Shown here: one piece after another, positions 42,416 through 50,690 of the stretch
Position numbering within the stretch: position 1 is the first letter of the stretch
How the letters are laid out: the number at the start of each line of letters is the position of its first letter
Assembly: GCA_964543235.1 (NCBI GenBank)
Contig: CAZIXE010000010.1
Coordinates: forward strand, 16,114-80,113
Length of the DNA: 64,000 nucleotides
Source of the DNA: JANMMJ01 sp964543235
Lineage (GTDB): Bacteria > Pseudomonadota > Alphaproteobacteria > Rhizobiales > Aestuariivirgaceae
Direction of reading: 5' to 3'
Notes under the pieces: generated by a model
Told to the model about the DNA's origin: nothing
Seen by the model: the letters and a program-made list of their open reading frames with translations, nothing else
Database searches by the model: none
Made by a program: the position numbers and the translations under genes

Positions 42416-42810
42416 GGACAAGACTCCCGTCTTCAAGCGGTTTGGTTGAGCCGGATGCCTTGGCGCGCCATGGGATGGAGCCATGGCGGCGCGTCAACAA
42501 CCGGCCTGTCTTCTGCCTTGGCTTGATTGGGAGACCCAACCGCACTTCCGGCAATGATAGTGAAGCCTCTTCAGTAACGCCGGCCTTTGGAGGAACCGGC
42601 TGAGACCAACAAGGCCCGCACCGTCGTTGCTTGGTGGCGTCCACGATGTCCCGGTTGGACCACCGCTTCCAGTTGCCTGGTGTACCGTCCCGGATTTCCC
42701 GGGGGACGCTCCTGTGGCACGTGCGACTTTGGGCGCGCGTGATATGAGTGATTCATGTGTCGCAATCAAGACGAAATCGCGGGCTGTGCAAAATTTTTCG
42801 TTAACGGCAG
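42416..42810 (-). promoter_or_regulatory. Long structured leader of the ornithine decarboxylase gene (candidate speF-type RNA) with leader ORF
   Basis: A 395-base gap precedes the decarboxylase. On the minus strand it holds several GC-rich hairpins, including CGTCCC...GGGACG near 42689-42712, and a small ORF from 42756 to 42571 opening MNHSYHARPKSHVPQERP. Alphaproteobacterial ODC genes are known to carry the speF RNA motif in this position. I match it by location and structure, not by an alignment. The AT-rich start of the gap (about 42780-42815) is a likely promoter area. Confidence 0.5.
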
Positions 42811-43428
42811 TTAATCTTTGCGCGCGCCGAAAGTGGACCAGCCATGCACGAGCCGGGTCGCGGTGGTGATCGCGCACATCGCTGCATAGACACAGGCGAT
42901 GGCCGCGAAGTGCTGCGGCCACAGGCACATGGCGGCAAAACACAGGACGGTTTCGGTGCCCTCGGTCAGACCGCCCAGATAGTAGAAGGACTTGTTGGGA
43001 TAGGCGGTGCTCCTCAGCCCGCGCTTTTCAGCCATCACCGCAAAGGCGAGAAAGGTCGTGCCGGTGGCCACGAAGGCGGCAAGCAGCGTGGCCGCCGCCA
43101 GCGCATTGGCAGCCGGATCGAGGACCGCAAAGCTCAAGGGGATCGCCGCGTAGAAGACGAAGTCGAGGCCGATGTCGAGAAAGGCGCCGCGATCGCTCGG
43201 CGTGCCGAGCCGCGCCACCGCGCCGTCAATGCCGTCGAGCGCCCGTCCCGCCAGCAGTGGGGCCAGGGCAAGCCACGTCGCACCCGCAGCGACGAGTGCG
43301 GCGGCGGCGACGCCGAGTCCGAAGCTCGCATAGGTTACCGTATCCGCCGTAACGCCGCGGCGCACCAGCAGCCGCGCCGCGGCCTCGATCGCCGGCGCAC
43401 AGAGCTTGAGGACGAACCGGTCAAGCAT
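42811..43428 (-). CDS. ynjF: CDP-alcohol phosphatidyltransferase family protein (YnjF-like)
   Basis: A 205-residue membrane enzyme with about five hydrophobic segments and the CDP-alcohol phosphotransferase signature DG-X2-AR-X7-G-X3-D-X3-D in DGAVARLGTPSDRGAFLDIGLD (about 66-87). It should join a CDP-alcohol to a small or lipid alcohol. It overlaps the ABC ATPase gene by eight bases, completing a ynjB-C-D-F order like that in E. coli (ynjE is absent). The link between a phospholipid-type enzyme and this transporter is unexplained. Confidence 0.85.
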   Translation of the reverse strand: MLDRFVLKLCAPAIEAAARLLVRRGVTADTVTYASFGLGVAAAALVAAGATWLALAPLLAGRALDGIDGAVARLGTPSDRGAFLDIGLDFVFYAAIPLSFAVLDPAANALAAATLLAAFVATGTTFLAFAVMAEKRGLRSTAYPNKSFYYLGGLTEGTETVLCFAAMCLWPQHFAAIACVYAAMCAITTATRLVHGWSTFGARKD

Positions 43429-44068
43429 GTCTCACCTTACCACCGCGCTCGATGTGGAACACGCGTCCCTTGGGCGGCGCATCGCCGGCATCATGGGTGA
43501 CAAGGAGAGCGGGAATGCCCTGCGCCGCGATCCGCGCGAAGGTGTATTTGCGGATGCTGGCCCGCAGCGGCGCATCGAGCTTGGCGAAGGGTTCATCGAG
43601 CAGGATGGCCCGTGGCTCGGCGAGCAGCGCCCGCAACAGGGCAATGCGCGCGCGCTGCCCGCCCGACAGCGTGTGCGGCAGGCGCGCCGCAAAGGCTTCG
43701 AGTTCCGCGTCCTCGAGGGCCGCACGTGCCCTGGCTTCGCGCGCCTGGCGGTCGCCGCGTGCCATGCCGAACAGCAGATTGCCCAGCACCGTGAGATGCG
43801 GAAACAGCAGGTCGTCCTGGAACAGCCGCCCGATGTGCCGGGCTTCCGGCGGCAGATGCAGGATGTCGGCGCCGTCGAGCGTCACGCGGCCCTGGGCCCT
43901 GAGCGGCGGCGGCAGATCGCCGGCGATAAAGGCGAGGAGGCTCGACTTGCCGCTGCCGCTCGCACCCATCAGCGTCACCGTCTCGCCCCGGTCGATCGTT
44001 ACGCTGAAGCGCTCGACCAACCATGTGGCGCCCAGCCCGATGCTGACCTGGTCGAGGACGAGGCTCAC
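43421..44068 (-). CDS. ynjD: ABC transporter ATPase, YnjD-like
   Basis: A 215-residue ABC ATPase with Walker A GASGSGKSS, signature LSGGQRAR, Walker B AILLDEP and switch LVTHD. The start is GTG at 44068, overlapping the permease stop in a GTGA junction; this gives MSLVLDQVSIG, the expected beginning. It pairs with the fused permease and Tat-exported binding protein upstream. The transporter resembles ThiBPQ in layout but is a distinct YnjBCD-type system. Confidence 0.86.
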   Translation of the reverse strand: MSLVLDQVSIGLGATWLVERFSVTIDRGETVTLMGASGSGKSSLLAFIAGDLPPPLRAQGRVTLDGADILHLPPEARHIGRLFQDDLLFPHLTVLGNLLFGMARGDRQAREARARAALEDAELEAFAARLPHTLSGGQRARIALLRALLAEPRAILLDEPFAKLDAPLRASIRKYTFARIAAQGIPALLVTHDAGDAPPKGRVFHIERGGKVRHA

Positions 44069-45696
44069 GCGGCGGTCCACCTGACATGGCTGAGGCGCTG
44101 TGCCAGCAGGAAACCCAGCGCTGCCGGGAGCGTGAGGCCCAGCGCATAAGCCGCCAGCAGCGGCCGGTTGCCGCCGCTCGCCAGTGTGACTGCCGCCACC
44201 GGCAGTGTCATGACGCGGCCCGCGCCGAGCAGCTGGCTCGGCAGGTATTGTACCAGACTGACCGCAAAGCCTACCGCCGCCGCTGCGGCCAGTGCCGGCT
44301 GCATGAGCGGCCGCTTGACCTGGAGCCAGAATCGCCAGCCGCTGCAGTTGAGGCCGAAACTCACCGATCGGAACCGCGAGTCGAAGGCGCGGTAGGGTCC
44401 GATCAGCACGATCAGCACATAGGCAAATACCGGTACCAGATGGCCGAGATAGACCCCGGCCATCGAACCTGCGAGGCCAAGCTGCAGGAACAAGGCATAT
44501 TGGCCGCCAACCAGGGTGATCTGCGGCACCAAGACGGCGAGGATCGCCGCGCCGGCGAGCCAGCGGTCGAAGCGCTGTGGGAAGGCTTCGAGCCACATGA
44601 GTGCCAGCAGCATCGCCGCCGCCATACTGGCCAGTGCCAGCCACAGGCTGTTGAGCAGGACCTCCGGCGCTGCCAGCATTTGTCCCCAGGCTTTGAGATG
44701 GAAGAGCGTGGGTACGAGATCGGGAAACGGCCAGCGTGCGGAGAACGACATCAGCACCAGCACCGCAAAGACCGCCCCGTAGATGAGGACGAAGCCGGCC
44801 CGGCAGATTGTCGCCGCCGCTGCAAGCACGGCACGGCCGCCACGAGCCGGACCCGATGTCATGAATCTGTCGAGGATGGGCCTCAATAGATGCACCAGCG
44901 CCGGCACCGCCATGGCGATCATCAACAGCACGCCGGCGAGCAGCAGCGCCGCCGCTGATCCGCGCGCATTGATGGCGAGCTCGGCATCGTTGAGATCGGC
45001 CCAGGCGATGACGGCAAGCGTCGGCGGCTGCGTGGGGCCATTGACCAGCGCCATGTCGACGACGCTCGCGCCATAGATCCAGACGACCGCCAGCGGCCAT
45101 CGGAGCCGGTGCAGGATCTGCGGCACCAGCACCCGGCACCACACCGACAATGGCCCGTGTCCGAGGCTGCGTGCCATGCGCCACTGCTGTTCGAAGGCCT
45201 GGGCCGTATCGCCGCGGGCCAGCTGGGCCCATATGCTCCAAACCAGGAACGGCGTCTCCTTGAGGACGAGCGCCGCGGTCAGCGAGATGCCGTGCGGATC
45301 CTGCGACAGCACCCAGTCCGGCGGCACCTGCCAGCCGGTAATCGCCTGGGCCATGAGCCGCGCCAGGACGCCGCTCGGCAACAGCAGAAACACCAGTCCG
45401 ATGGTGAAGGCCAGGTGCGGAACGGCGAGAAACGCCGCGCTGGCCCGTGCCAGGCGCATCCAGCTACGCGTGCCGTAGGAGCCTGCTATGATCACCAGCG
45501 CCAGGGTCAGGGACAGGACAAGCGCCGCACTGCCTGTGCCAAGCGCCAGGGTCAGGGCGCCGGCCAGCTGCGGATGGGCGAACAGCGATCGCCAGGCCTC
45601 TGCATCGCCTGCCGGCGGCAGGCTGAAGGCGAGGCTGAACGCCAGCGGCAGGCCCCAGGTCAGACCGATCAGGCCGGCGGTTAGGCCTCTGAACAA
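44065..45696 (-). CDS. ynjC: ABC transporter permease, fused two-domain, YnjC-like
   Basis: An inner-membrane permease of about 543 residues with roughly twelve membrane helices in two halves, each with an ABC permease loop (ARSLGHGPLSVWCRVLVPQIL, then FRSVSFGLNCSGWRFWLQVKRPL). No ATG or GTG precedes the first helix without running deep into the binding-protein gene; TTG at 45696, eight bases after its stop, is the likely start, giving MFRGLTAGLIGL. The start is therefore less certain than the gene. Confidence 0.84.
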   Translation of the reverse strand: MFRGLTAGLIGLTWGLPLAFSLAFSLPPAGDAEAWRSLFAHPQLAGALTLALGTGSAALVLSLTLALVIIAGSYGTRSWMRLARASAAFLAVPHLAFTIGLVFLLLPSGVLARLMAQAITGWQVPPDWVLSQDPHGISLTAALVLKETPFLVWSIWAQLARGDTAQAFEQQWRMARSLGHGPLSVWCRVLVPQILHRLRWPLAVVWIYGASVVDMALVNGPTQPPTLAVIAWADLNDAELAINARGSAAALLLAGVLLMIAMAVPALVHLLRPILDRFMTSGPARGGRAVLAAAATICRAGFVLIYGAVFAVLVLMSFSARWPFPDLVPTLFHLKAWGQMLAAPEVLLNSLWLALASMAAAMLLALMWLEAFPQRFDRWLAGAAILAVLVPQITLVGGQYALFLQLGLAGSMAGVYLGHLVPVFAYVLIVLIGPYRAFDSRFRSVSFGLNCSGWRFWLQVKRPLMQPALAAAAAVGFAVSLVQYLPSQLLGAGRVMTLPVAAVTLASGGNRPLLAAYALGLTLPAALGFLLAQRLSHVRWTAA

Positions 45697-45703
45697 GGCC
45701 GCC

Positions 45704-46903
45704 CTAGCCGCCGTAGCGTTCCAGCCAGGCGGCCTCGATGAGCGGCACCCAGCTGGCGTGCGGTTCCGGTAACGCCGGGCCGCCGATGACGACGCCACCT
45801 GCCACCTTGGTCTTGCCGAACATCGCCCGCTCGGCAGGCGTCAGCTTGGCCAGTGCAAGCACGGTGGGGTCGCCCCAGATCTTGAGGTCGGCTTTGCGCG
45901 CCTGAGCCTCCGGCGACAGCAGGAAGTTGGCCGCGACCTGGGCGCCCTCTGTGGCCCGGGCGTTGACCGGGATGGCGAGGAAATGCGTATTGCCAATGGT
46001 GCCGCGCTGGTGCTGCCAGGCGATTGTCGTGGCGGGCAGCTCGCCATTGGCCACCAGATTTGCCGGCTCGTTGGGATTGAAGGTCAGCGCCATCACCAGT
46101 TCGCCGTCGGCCAGCATCTGTTTCACCTGCGCCTGCGACGGCGGAAACTGCTTGCCCTCCCGCCACAGCCACGGGTGCATGGCATCGAGCAGGTCCCAGA
46201 GCGGCACGCTGATGCGCGCAAATTCCTCCGCCGACACGGCAAGCTGCAGGATGTCGGGCTGTTCGACCGACTCGATCAGCGCCTGCTTCACGAACGTCGT
46301 GCCGTGAAAATCGGGCGGCGCCGGGTAGGTGACGCGGCCCTTGTTGGCATTGGCAAAACTCACCAGCTCGACCATGCTCATGGGCGGATTTGCCAGCTTG
46401 CTGCCGTCGCCGAAGAAGGTCAGCTGCGCCATGCCCCAGGGGCTTTCCAGCCCCTCAGTGGCCTCCGCGAAATCGACCAGTGTGGTCGGTTTGCCCTCGG
46501 TATCGACATAGGTGAAATTGGGCAGATCGAAGGCGAAGGGACCGAACAGCAGCCTTTCCGCCTTCATGGCACGGAAGTTCTCGCCATTGATCCAGACCAG
46601 ATCGACCGAGCCCTGGGTCTGGCCGGCCTTGACCTCGTCCCGCACCCGCCGGACGACTTCGGCGGTGTCGGCGATCTTCACATGCTGCAGCGTGACGTCG
46701 TAGCGCCGCCGCAGTTCCTCGCCCGCCCAGGCAATGTAGGCGTTGATCGTATCCGACCCGGCCCATGCGTTGAAATAGACGGTCTGGCCCCGGGCGGCCG
46801 CCTCGATGACCGGCCAGCTGCCGGTTTCCGCCGGCGCTGCCACCGCCCCGCCAAGCGCGGCTGCGCCGGACCCGGCAAGAAAACGGCGTCGACTCAATCT
46901 CAT
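45704..46903 (-). CDS. ynjB: ABC transporter substrate-binding protein, YnjB-like
   Basis: A 399-residue solute-binding protein with a twin-arginine signal (MRLSRRRFLAGSGAAALGGA), so it is probably exported folded. The mature part (YFNAWAGSDTINAYIAWAGEELRRRY) matches the YnjB family. It is the first gene of the ynjB-C-D-F operon on the minus strand. YnjBCD has been discussed as a thiamine-related importer by similarity to ThiBPQ, but the substrate is unproven; no riboswitch is seen upstream. Confidence 0.87.
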   Translation of the reverse strand: MRLSRRRFLAGSGAAALGGAVAAPAETGSWPVIEAAARGQTVYFNAWAGSDTINAYIAWAGEELRRRYDVTLQHVKIADTAEVVRRVRDEVKAGQTQGSVDLVWINGENFRAMKAERLLFGPFAFDLPNFTYVDTEGKPTTLVDFAEATEGLESPWGMAQLTFFGDGSKLANPPMSMVELVSFANANKGRVTYPAPPDFHGTTFVKQALIESVEQPDILQLAVSAEEFARISVPLWDLLDAMHPWLWREGKQFPPSQAQVKQMLADGELVMALTFNPNEPANLVANGELPATTIAWQHQRGTIGNTHFLAIPVNARATEGAQVAANFLLSPEAQARKADLKIWGDPTVLALAKLTPAERAMFGKTKVAGGVVIGGPALPEPHASWVPLIEAAWLERYGG

Positions 46904-47007
46904 ACAGGCACCTCGATCAACAGTAGAAAAGCGTTAGGCGATATTATCCGCTTCGTCCAACCCGGCGCTGCCCTACAGCGCCGCACCGGCATCAGAAATC
47001 CGTGAAG

Positions 47008-48000
47008 TCACAGGGCCTTGACGCCGCCATAGGCAAAGTGGGCCGGCATCGGCATGAGGCGGTTGCGCAGCGCCGGACCGAAGGTCGGGCTTTCGATCTC
47101 GAAAATATCACCGGCGAGGGTGACGACGTTGTCGGCGACACTCAGCGTCGCCGTGCCGAAAAAGTGGATGTGGATGTCGCCCGGCTTGCGGAACACGTCA
47201 TACTTGAAGTGATGGTATTCGAGATTGTCGAGCGTGTGCGACATGTTGGCCTCGGCCGAGACAAACGGCTTCTCCCAGAGTGTCTTGCCGTCGCGGATGA
47301 TGCGGCTCATGCCTTCGACATGGGCCGGCAGCGGTCCCAGCCGCAGCGCCGGACCGATGGCGCAGGCCCTGAGCTTGGAATGCGCCAGATAGAGGTAGTT
47401 CTGCCGTTCCATGACGTGATCGGAGAATTCGTTGCCGAGCGCATAGCCGAGCCGGTAGGGCACGCCATTGGGGCCGATCCAGTAGATTCCGGCGATCTCC
47501 GGCTCTTCGCCCCCGTCCAGGGCAAAGGCCGGCGACGGCAGATCGCCGTAGGGCGCCACCACCATGGACCCATCACCCTTGTAGAACCATTCGGGCTGCA
47601 CGCCAGGGCCGCCATCCGTTGGCTTGCCGCCCTTGAGGCCCATGTTGAACATCTTGATGGAGTCGGTCTCGTTGCCCGTGGCGGCGGCGGCCTTTTTGTG
47701 CATCTCATCGCGCGCCGCCGCCGAGCCGAGATGGGTAAGTCCGGTGCCGGTGACGATGCAGTGGGCCGGATCGGCATGATCGACGGGTGGCAGGAGCCGG
47801 CCCTCGCGGGCCAGCGAATCGTAGCTGATCGACGACCCCGAAGCCGAATTCGCGAGATCGGACAAGGTCTTGCCATGCCTTGCCGCCGCAGCAGCGAGGT
47901 CGGTGACGCGCTCATAGCCGGCAAGGGTGGTGACCCGGTCACCGCGCAACACGCCCACGGCGCGCTTGCCATCCGGGTCGGCGAACTGCACGATATGCAT
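47008..48000 (-). CDS. FAH-fold hydrolase/dehydratase, AraD1/GguC family
   Basis: A 330-residue protein of the fumarylacetoacetate hydrolase-like superfamily. Metal-ligand glutamates and aspartates are in GGEEPEIAGIYWIGPNG, and GTGLTHLGSAAARDEMHKK and LGNEFSDHVMERQNYLYLAHSK are AraD1/GguC hallmarks; related enzymes act on 2-keto-3-deoxy sugar acids. The ATG at 48000 has GGGAGA upstream and begins MHIVQFADPDGKRAVG. It is divergent from the P1 peptidase gene. No sugar-acid operon surrounds it, so the substrate is open. Confidence 0.8.
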   Translation of the reverse strand: MHIVQFADPDGKRAVGVLRGDRVTTLAGYERVTDLAAAAARHGKTLSDLANSASGSSISYDSLAREGRLLPPVDHADPAHCIVTGTGLTHLGSAAARDEMHKKAAAATGNETDSIKMFNMGLKGGKPTDGGPGVQPEWFYKGDGSMVVAPYGDLPSPAFALDGGEEPEIAGIYWIGPNGVPYRLGYALGNEFSDHVMERQNYLYLAHSKLRACAIGPALRLGPLPAHVEGMSRIIRDGKTLWEKPFVSAEANMSHTLDNLEYHHFKYDVFRKPGDIHIHFFGTATLSVADNVVTLAGDIFEIESPTFGPALRNRLMPMPAHFAYGGVKAL

Positions 48001-48070
48001 GTGAATCTCCCTTGGCATGCGGTCCGGCCGGGGGAGGGGAACCGCTCATTTTTCAACCATCGGATAACAC

Positions 48071-49177
48071 ATGCACACACACACGCCATCTGGAAAGATG
48101 CGGGCGCGCGGCCTCGGCCTGAGACTTGCGGGAACCCCCGGGCCCTTCAACGCCATCACCGATGTGGCGGGCGTCGAAGTCGGCGTGACGACCCTGATCG
48201 CCGGTGATGGGCCGCTGCGGCCGGGCGCCGGCCCGGTTCGCACCGGCGTCACCGCCATTCTGCCGCGCGGCCGCGCCAACGCCCACCTTCCCTGTACTGC
48301 GGGCTTCTCCAGCCTTAACGGCAATGGCGAGATGACGGGCGTGGTATGGATCGAGGAATCGGGCGAATTGCAGACCCCGGTGACGCTCACCAACACCCAT
48401 TCCTGCGGCATCGCCCGGGATGCGACGATCCAATGGCTGGTGCACCGCGGCATCGGTACCGGCCAGGATTGGGGTCTCCCCGTTGCAGCTGAGACCTATG
48501 ATGGGGAACTCAACGATATCAACGGTTTCCATGTGAAAGCTGAGCATGTGCTGGAAGCCTTGGACGGAGCCCGTTCCGGTCCACTGGAACTCGGCAGCGT
48601 CGGCGGCGGCACCGGCATGATCTGCTACGACTTCAAGGGCGGCAACGGCTCGGCGTCGCGCCGCGTGGCGATCGCGTACGAAACCTATACGGTGGGCGTG
48701 TTTGTGCAGGCGAATTTCGGCCTGCGCCCCGAACTCACCGTGTTGGGCGTGGCCGCCGGCCGCGACCTCACCGGCGGCGAATTGCGCGGCAGGCCGCAAG
48801 GTTCGATCATTGCGATCGTCGCCACCGATGCGCCGCTGATGCCGCACCAGTTGAAGCGGCTCGCCCGCCGCGTGCCGCTCGGCATGGCCCGCACCGGGGC
48901 CATTGCGCATAACGGTTCGGGTGATATTTTTCTCGCTTTTTCAACGGCAAACGAAGAGGCCTTTGCCTCGGAACCAGATCCCCTGAGGCGCTTCACCTTC
49001 CTGCCCAATGCCGCCATGGATCCGCTCTTTGCGGCCACCGTCGAGGCCACCGAGGAGGCGATCCTCGATGCCATGATCGTCAATGAAACCATGGTGGGCC
49101 GCGATGGCAACACCGCCGTGGCGCTGCCCCACGACCGGCTGCTGGCGCTGCTGCGCCGCCATGGCGCCGCCGACTGA
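48071..49177 (+). CDS. P1 family aminopeptidase (DmpA/BapA-like)
   Basis: A 368-residue Ntn-hydrolase that cleaves itself and removes D-, L- or beta-amino acids from peptide N-termini. The autoproteolysis site with the serine nucleophile is in AHNGSGDIFLAF (about 281-287), and GTPGPFNAITDVAGVEVG is the family's opening motif. The protein lacks an export signal. Start 48071 has no clear ribosome-binding site, and ATG 48098, which follows GGAAAG, is equally plausible. Confidence 0.88.
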   Translation: MHTHTPSGKMRARGLGLRLAGTPGPFNAITDVAGVEVGVTTLIAGDGPLRPGAGPVRTGVTAILPRGRANAHLPCTAGFSSLNGNGEMTGVVWIEESGELQTPVTLTNTHSCGIARDATIQWLVHRGIGTGQDWGLPVAAETYDGELNDINGFHVKAEHVLEALDGARSGPLELGSVGGGTGMICYDFKGGNGSASRRVAIAYETYTVGVFVQANFGLRPELTVLGVAAGRDLTGGELRGRPQGSIIAIVATDAPLMPHQLKRLARRVPLGMARTGAIAHNGSGDIFLAFSTANEEAFASEPDPLRRFTFLPNAAMDPLFAATVEATEEAILDAMIVNETMVGRDGNTAVALPHDRLLALLRRHGAAD

Positions 49178-49264
49178 CCAGGCTTTGTGAGTTCGTCACC
49201 GACGGAACAATCCCGCCGTGCAAATGTATATGTATTGAACGTTGTTACGGAAAGGGACTTGGCC

Positions 49265-49468
49265 ATGGTGAAGAATATGGGCACAGTTGACCGCGTGCTG
49301 CGGGTGGTGGTTGGTCTGGCGCTGCTCTGGTACGCGGCATTGGCCACGCCGACCGGCTTCAACTGGATCGGCTGGATCGGCGTCGTTCCGCTGCTGACCG
49401 CGGCTCTCGGGACATGCCCCATCTACAGCCTTCTGGGCATCAGCACCTGCCCGGCCAAGCGCGCCTGA
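49265..49468 (+). CDS. DUF2892 small inner-membrane protein
   Basis: A 67-residue protein with two membrane helices (RVLRVVVGLALLWYAAL, WIGVVPLLTAALGTCPIYSLLGISTC) and two cysteines in the second, as in DUF2892/YgaP membrane domains that often accompany sulfur transferases. The ATG at 49265 has AAAGGGA upstream. It is a single small gene between the peptidase and the ELM1-like gene. Confidence 0.83.
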   Translation: MVKNMGTVDRVLRVVVGLALLWYAALATPTGFNWIGWIGVVPLLTAALGTCPIYSLLGISTCPAKRA

Positions 49469-49520
49469 CAGCTGCAATTTAGGGCCTGCCAATCGAGGCC
49501 CGGGTAAGCTAGGACGGCGC

Positions 49521-50495
49521 ATGCATATGGGCCGTCCACCGATCATCTGGGCACTACTCGGCAGCCGCGCCGGCGACAATGCCCAAGTTCTTGAACTGGC
49601 AAGGCTTCTGGGCTGGCCGGTGGTCGAAAAGCGGCTTCGCTATGGGCTCTTGCGGGCGGTCCCAAACCTGCTGCTCGGCGCCTCGCTGGCCAGCCTCGAC
49701 CGCGAGGCATCGGATCGCCTCGACCCACCCTGGCCGGATCTGGTGATCGCTGTCGGCCGCCGCTCGGTGCCGGTCGCCCGCTGGATCAGGGCGCAGGCGG
49801 CAGGCCGCACGAAGCTCGTTCATCTCGGCCGGCCGCGCGCGCCGCTGGCCTGGTTCGACCTCGTCGTCACCACCCCGCAATATGCGCTCCCCGACGGCGA
49901 AAACACCGTCGAAATCCCGCTGCCGATCGTCAAAATACCGGCAGCGACAACGCCCGACGCCGCCATGTGGCGCACGCGGTTCGACGCCCTGCCACGACCC
50001 TGGATTGGCGTTCTCGTCGGCGGCACACGCTTTCCGTTTGTCTTTGGCAGCTCAGAAGCCGCAAGGCTTGCCAGTGATATCGAAAATGATATCGGCTCCG
50101 TTCTGGTCTCGACCTCGCCGCGCACCGGACCCGCAGCCACCGCCGTACTGAAGGAGCGCCTGGCCGGGCGGGGCCATGTTCATGACTGGCAGGCCGACGG
50201 TCCCAACCCGCACCAGGCGATCCTGGCGCTCGCCGACCGCTTCCTGGTGACCGGCGACAGCGCCTCGATGATCGCCGAGGCGGCGGCGACGAGAAAACCG
50301 GTCCGCATCCTGCCCCTGAGGCGGCAGCCCCTGGCCTGGCACTGGCAGGCGAAGCACGGGCTGGCTGCAAGCCTCGCCCGCGCCGGCCTTCTGTCGCCGC
50401 CCCGCGATCCCGGCCTGATCCGCGTGCCGGAGAAGCCCTATGATCTCGAACCCCTGCTCGAGCGGATCAGGGCGATGGTGCCGGACGGAAACTGA
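49521..50495 (+). CDS. ELM1/GtrOC1-family putative nucleoside-diphosphate-sugar epimerase-like protein
   Basis: A 324-residue member of the COG3660 family, related to the plant mitochondrial fission factor ELM1 and glycosyltransferase-like in fold. The opening IIWALLGSRAGDNAQVLELARLLGW and the late VTGDSASMIAEAAATRKPVRILPL, reminiscent of a GT-B donor-binding site, are family hallmarks. Function in bacteria is not established; lipid or LPS glycosylation is the usual suggestion. Confidence 0.83.
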   Translation: MHMGRPPIIWALLGSRAGDNAQVLELARLLGWPVVEKRLRYGLLRAVPNLLLGASLASLDREASDRLDPPWPDLVIAVGRRSVPVARWIRAQAAGRTKLVHLGRPRAPLAWFDLVVTTPQYALPDGENTVEIPLPIVKIPAATTPDAAMWRTRFDALPRPWIGVLVGGTRFPFVFGSSEAARLASDIENDIGSVLVSTSPRTGPAATAVLKERLAGRGHVHDWQADGPNPHQAILALADRFLVTGDSASMIAEAAATRKPVRILPLRRQPLAWHWQAKHGLAASLARAGLLSPPRDPGLIRVPEKPYDLEPLLERIRAMVPDGN

Positions 50496-50690
50496 GAATT
50501 GGTCAGTAGGCTGATCAAGAACTATGGTGCCACCATGATTGCTGCCAATTGAGTTCGTTGAATTGGGCTGCGACACTGCAACTCACGCTGCACAGAGCAT
50601 CGCGTCGATGCCATGGGTTCCGGATCGCGCCGTGCGTGCCGCACGGCTTGTCCGGAATGACGAATGTGGAAGGCGTTGCGGCGCTGCCCC

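Noticed and set aside
50545..50566. CCAATT-N10-AATTGG inverted repeat resembling the ATTGG operators
   Set aside because: It lies between gene ends, with no promoter to control, and is a single inverted pair, not a phased direct array.
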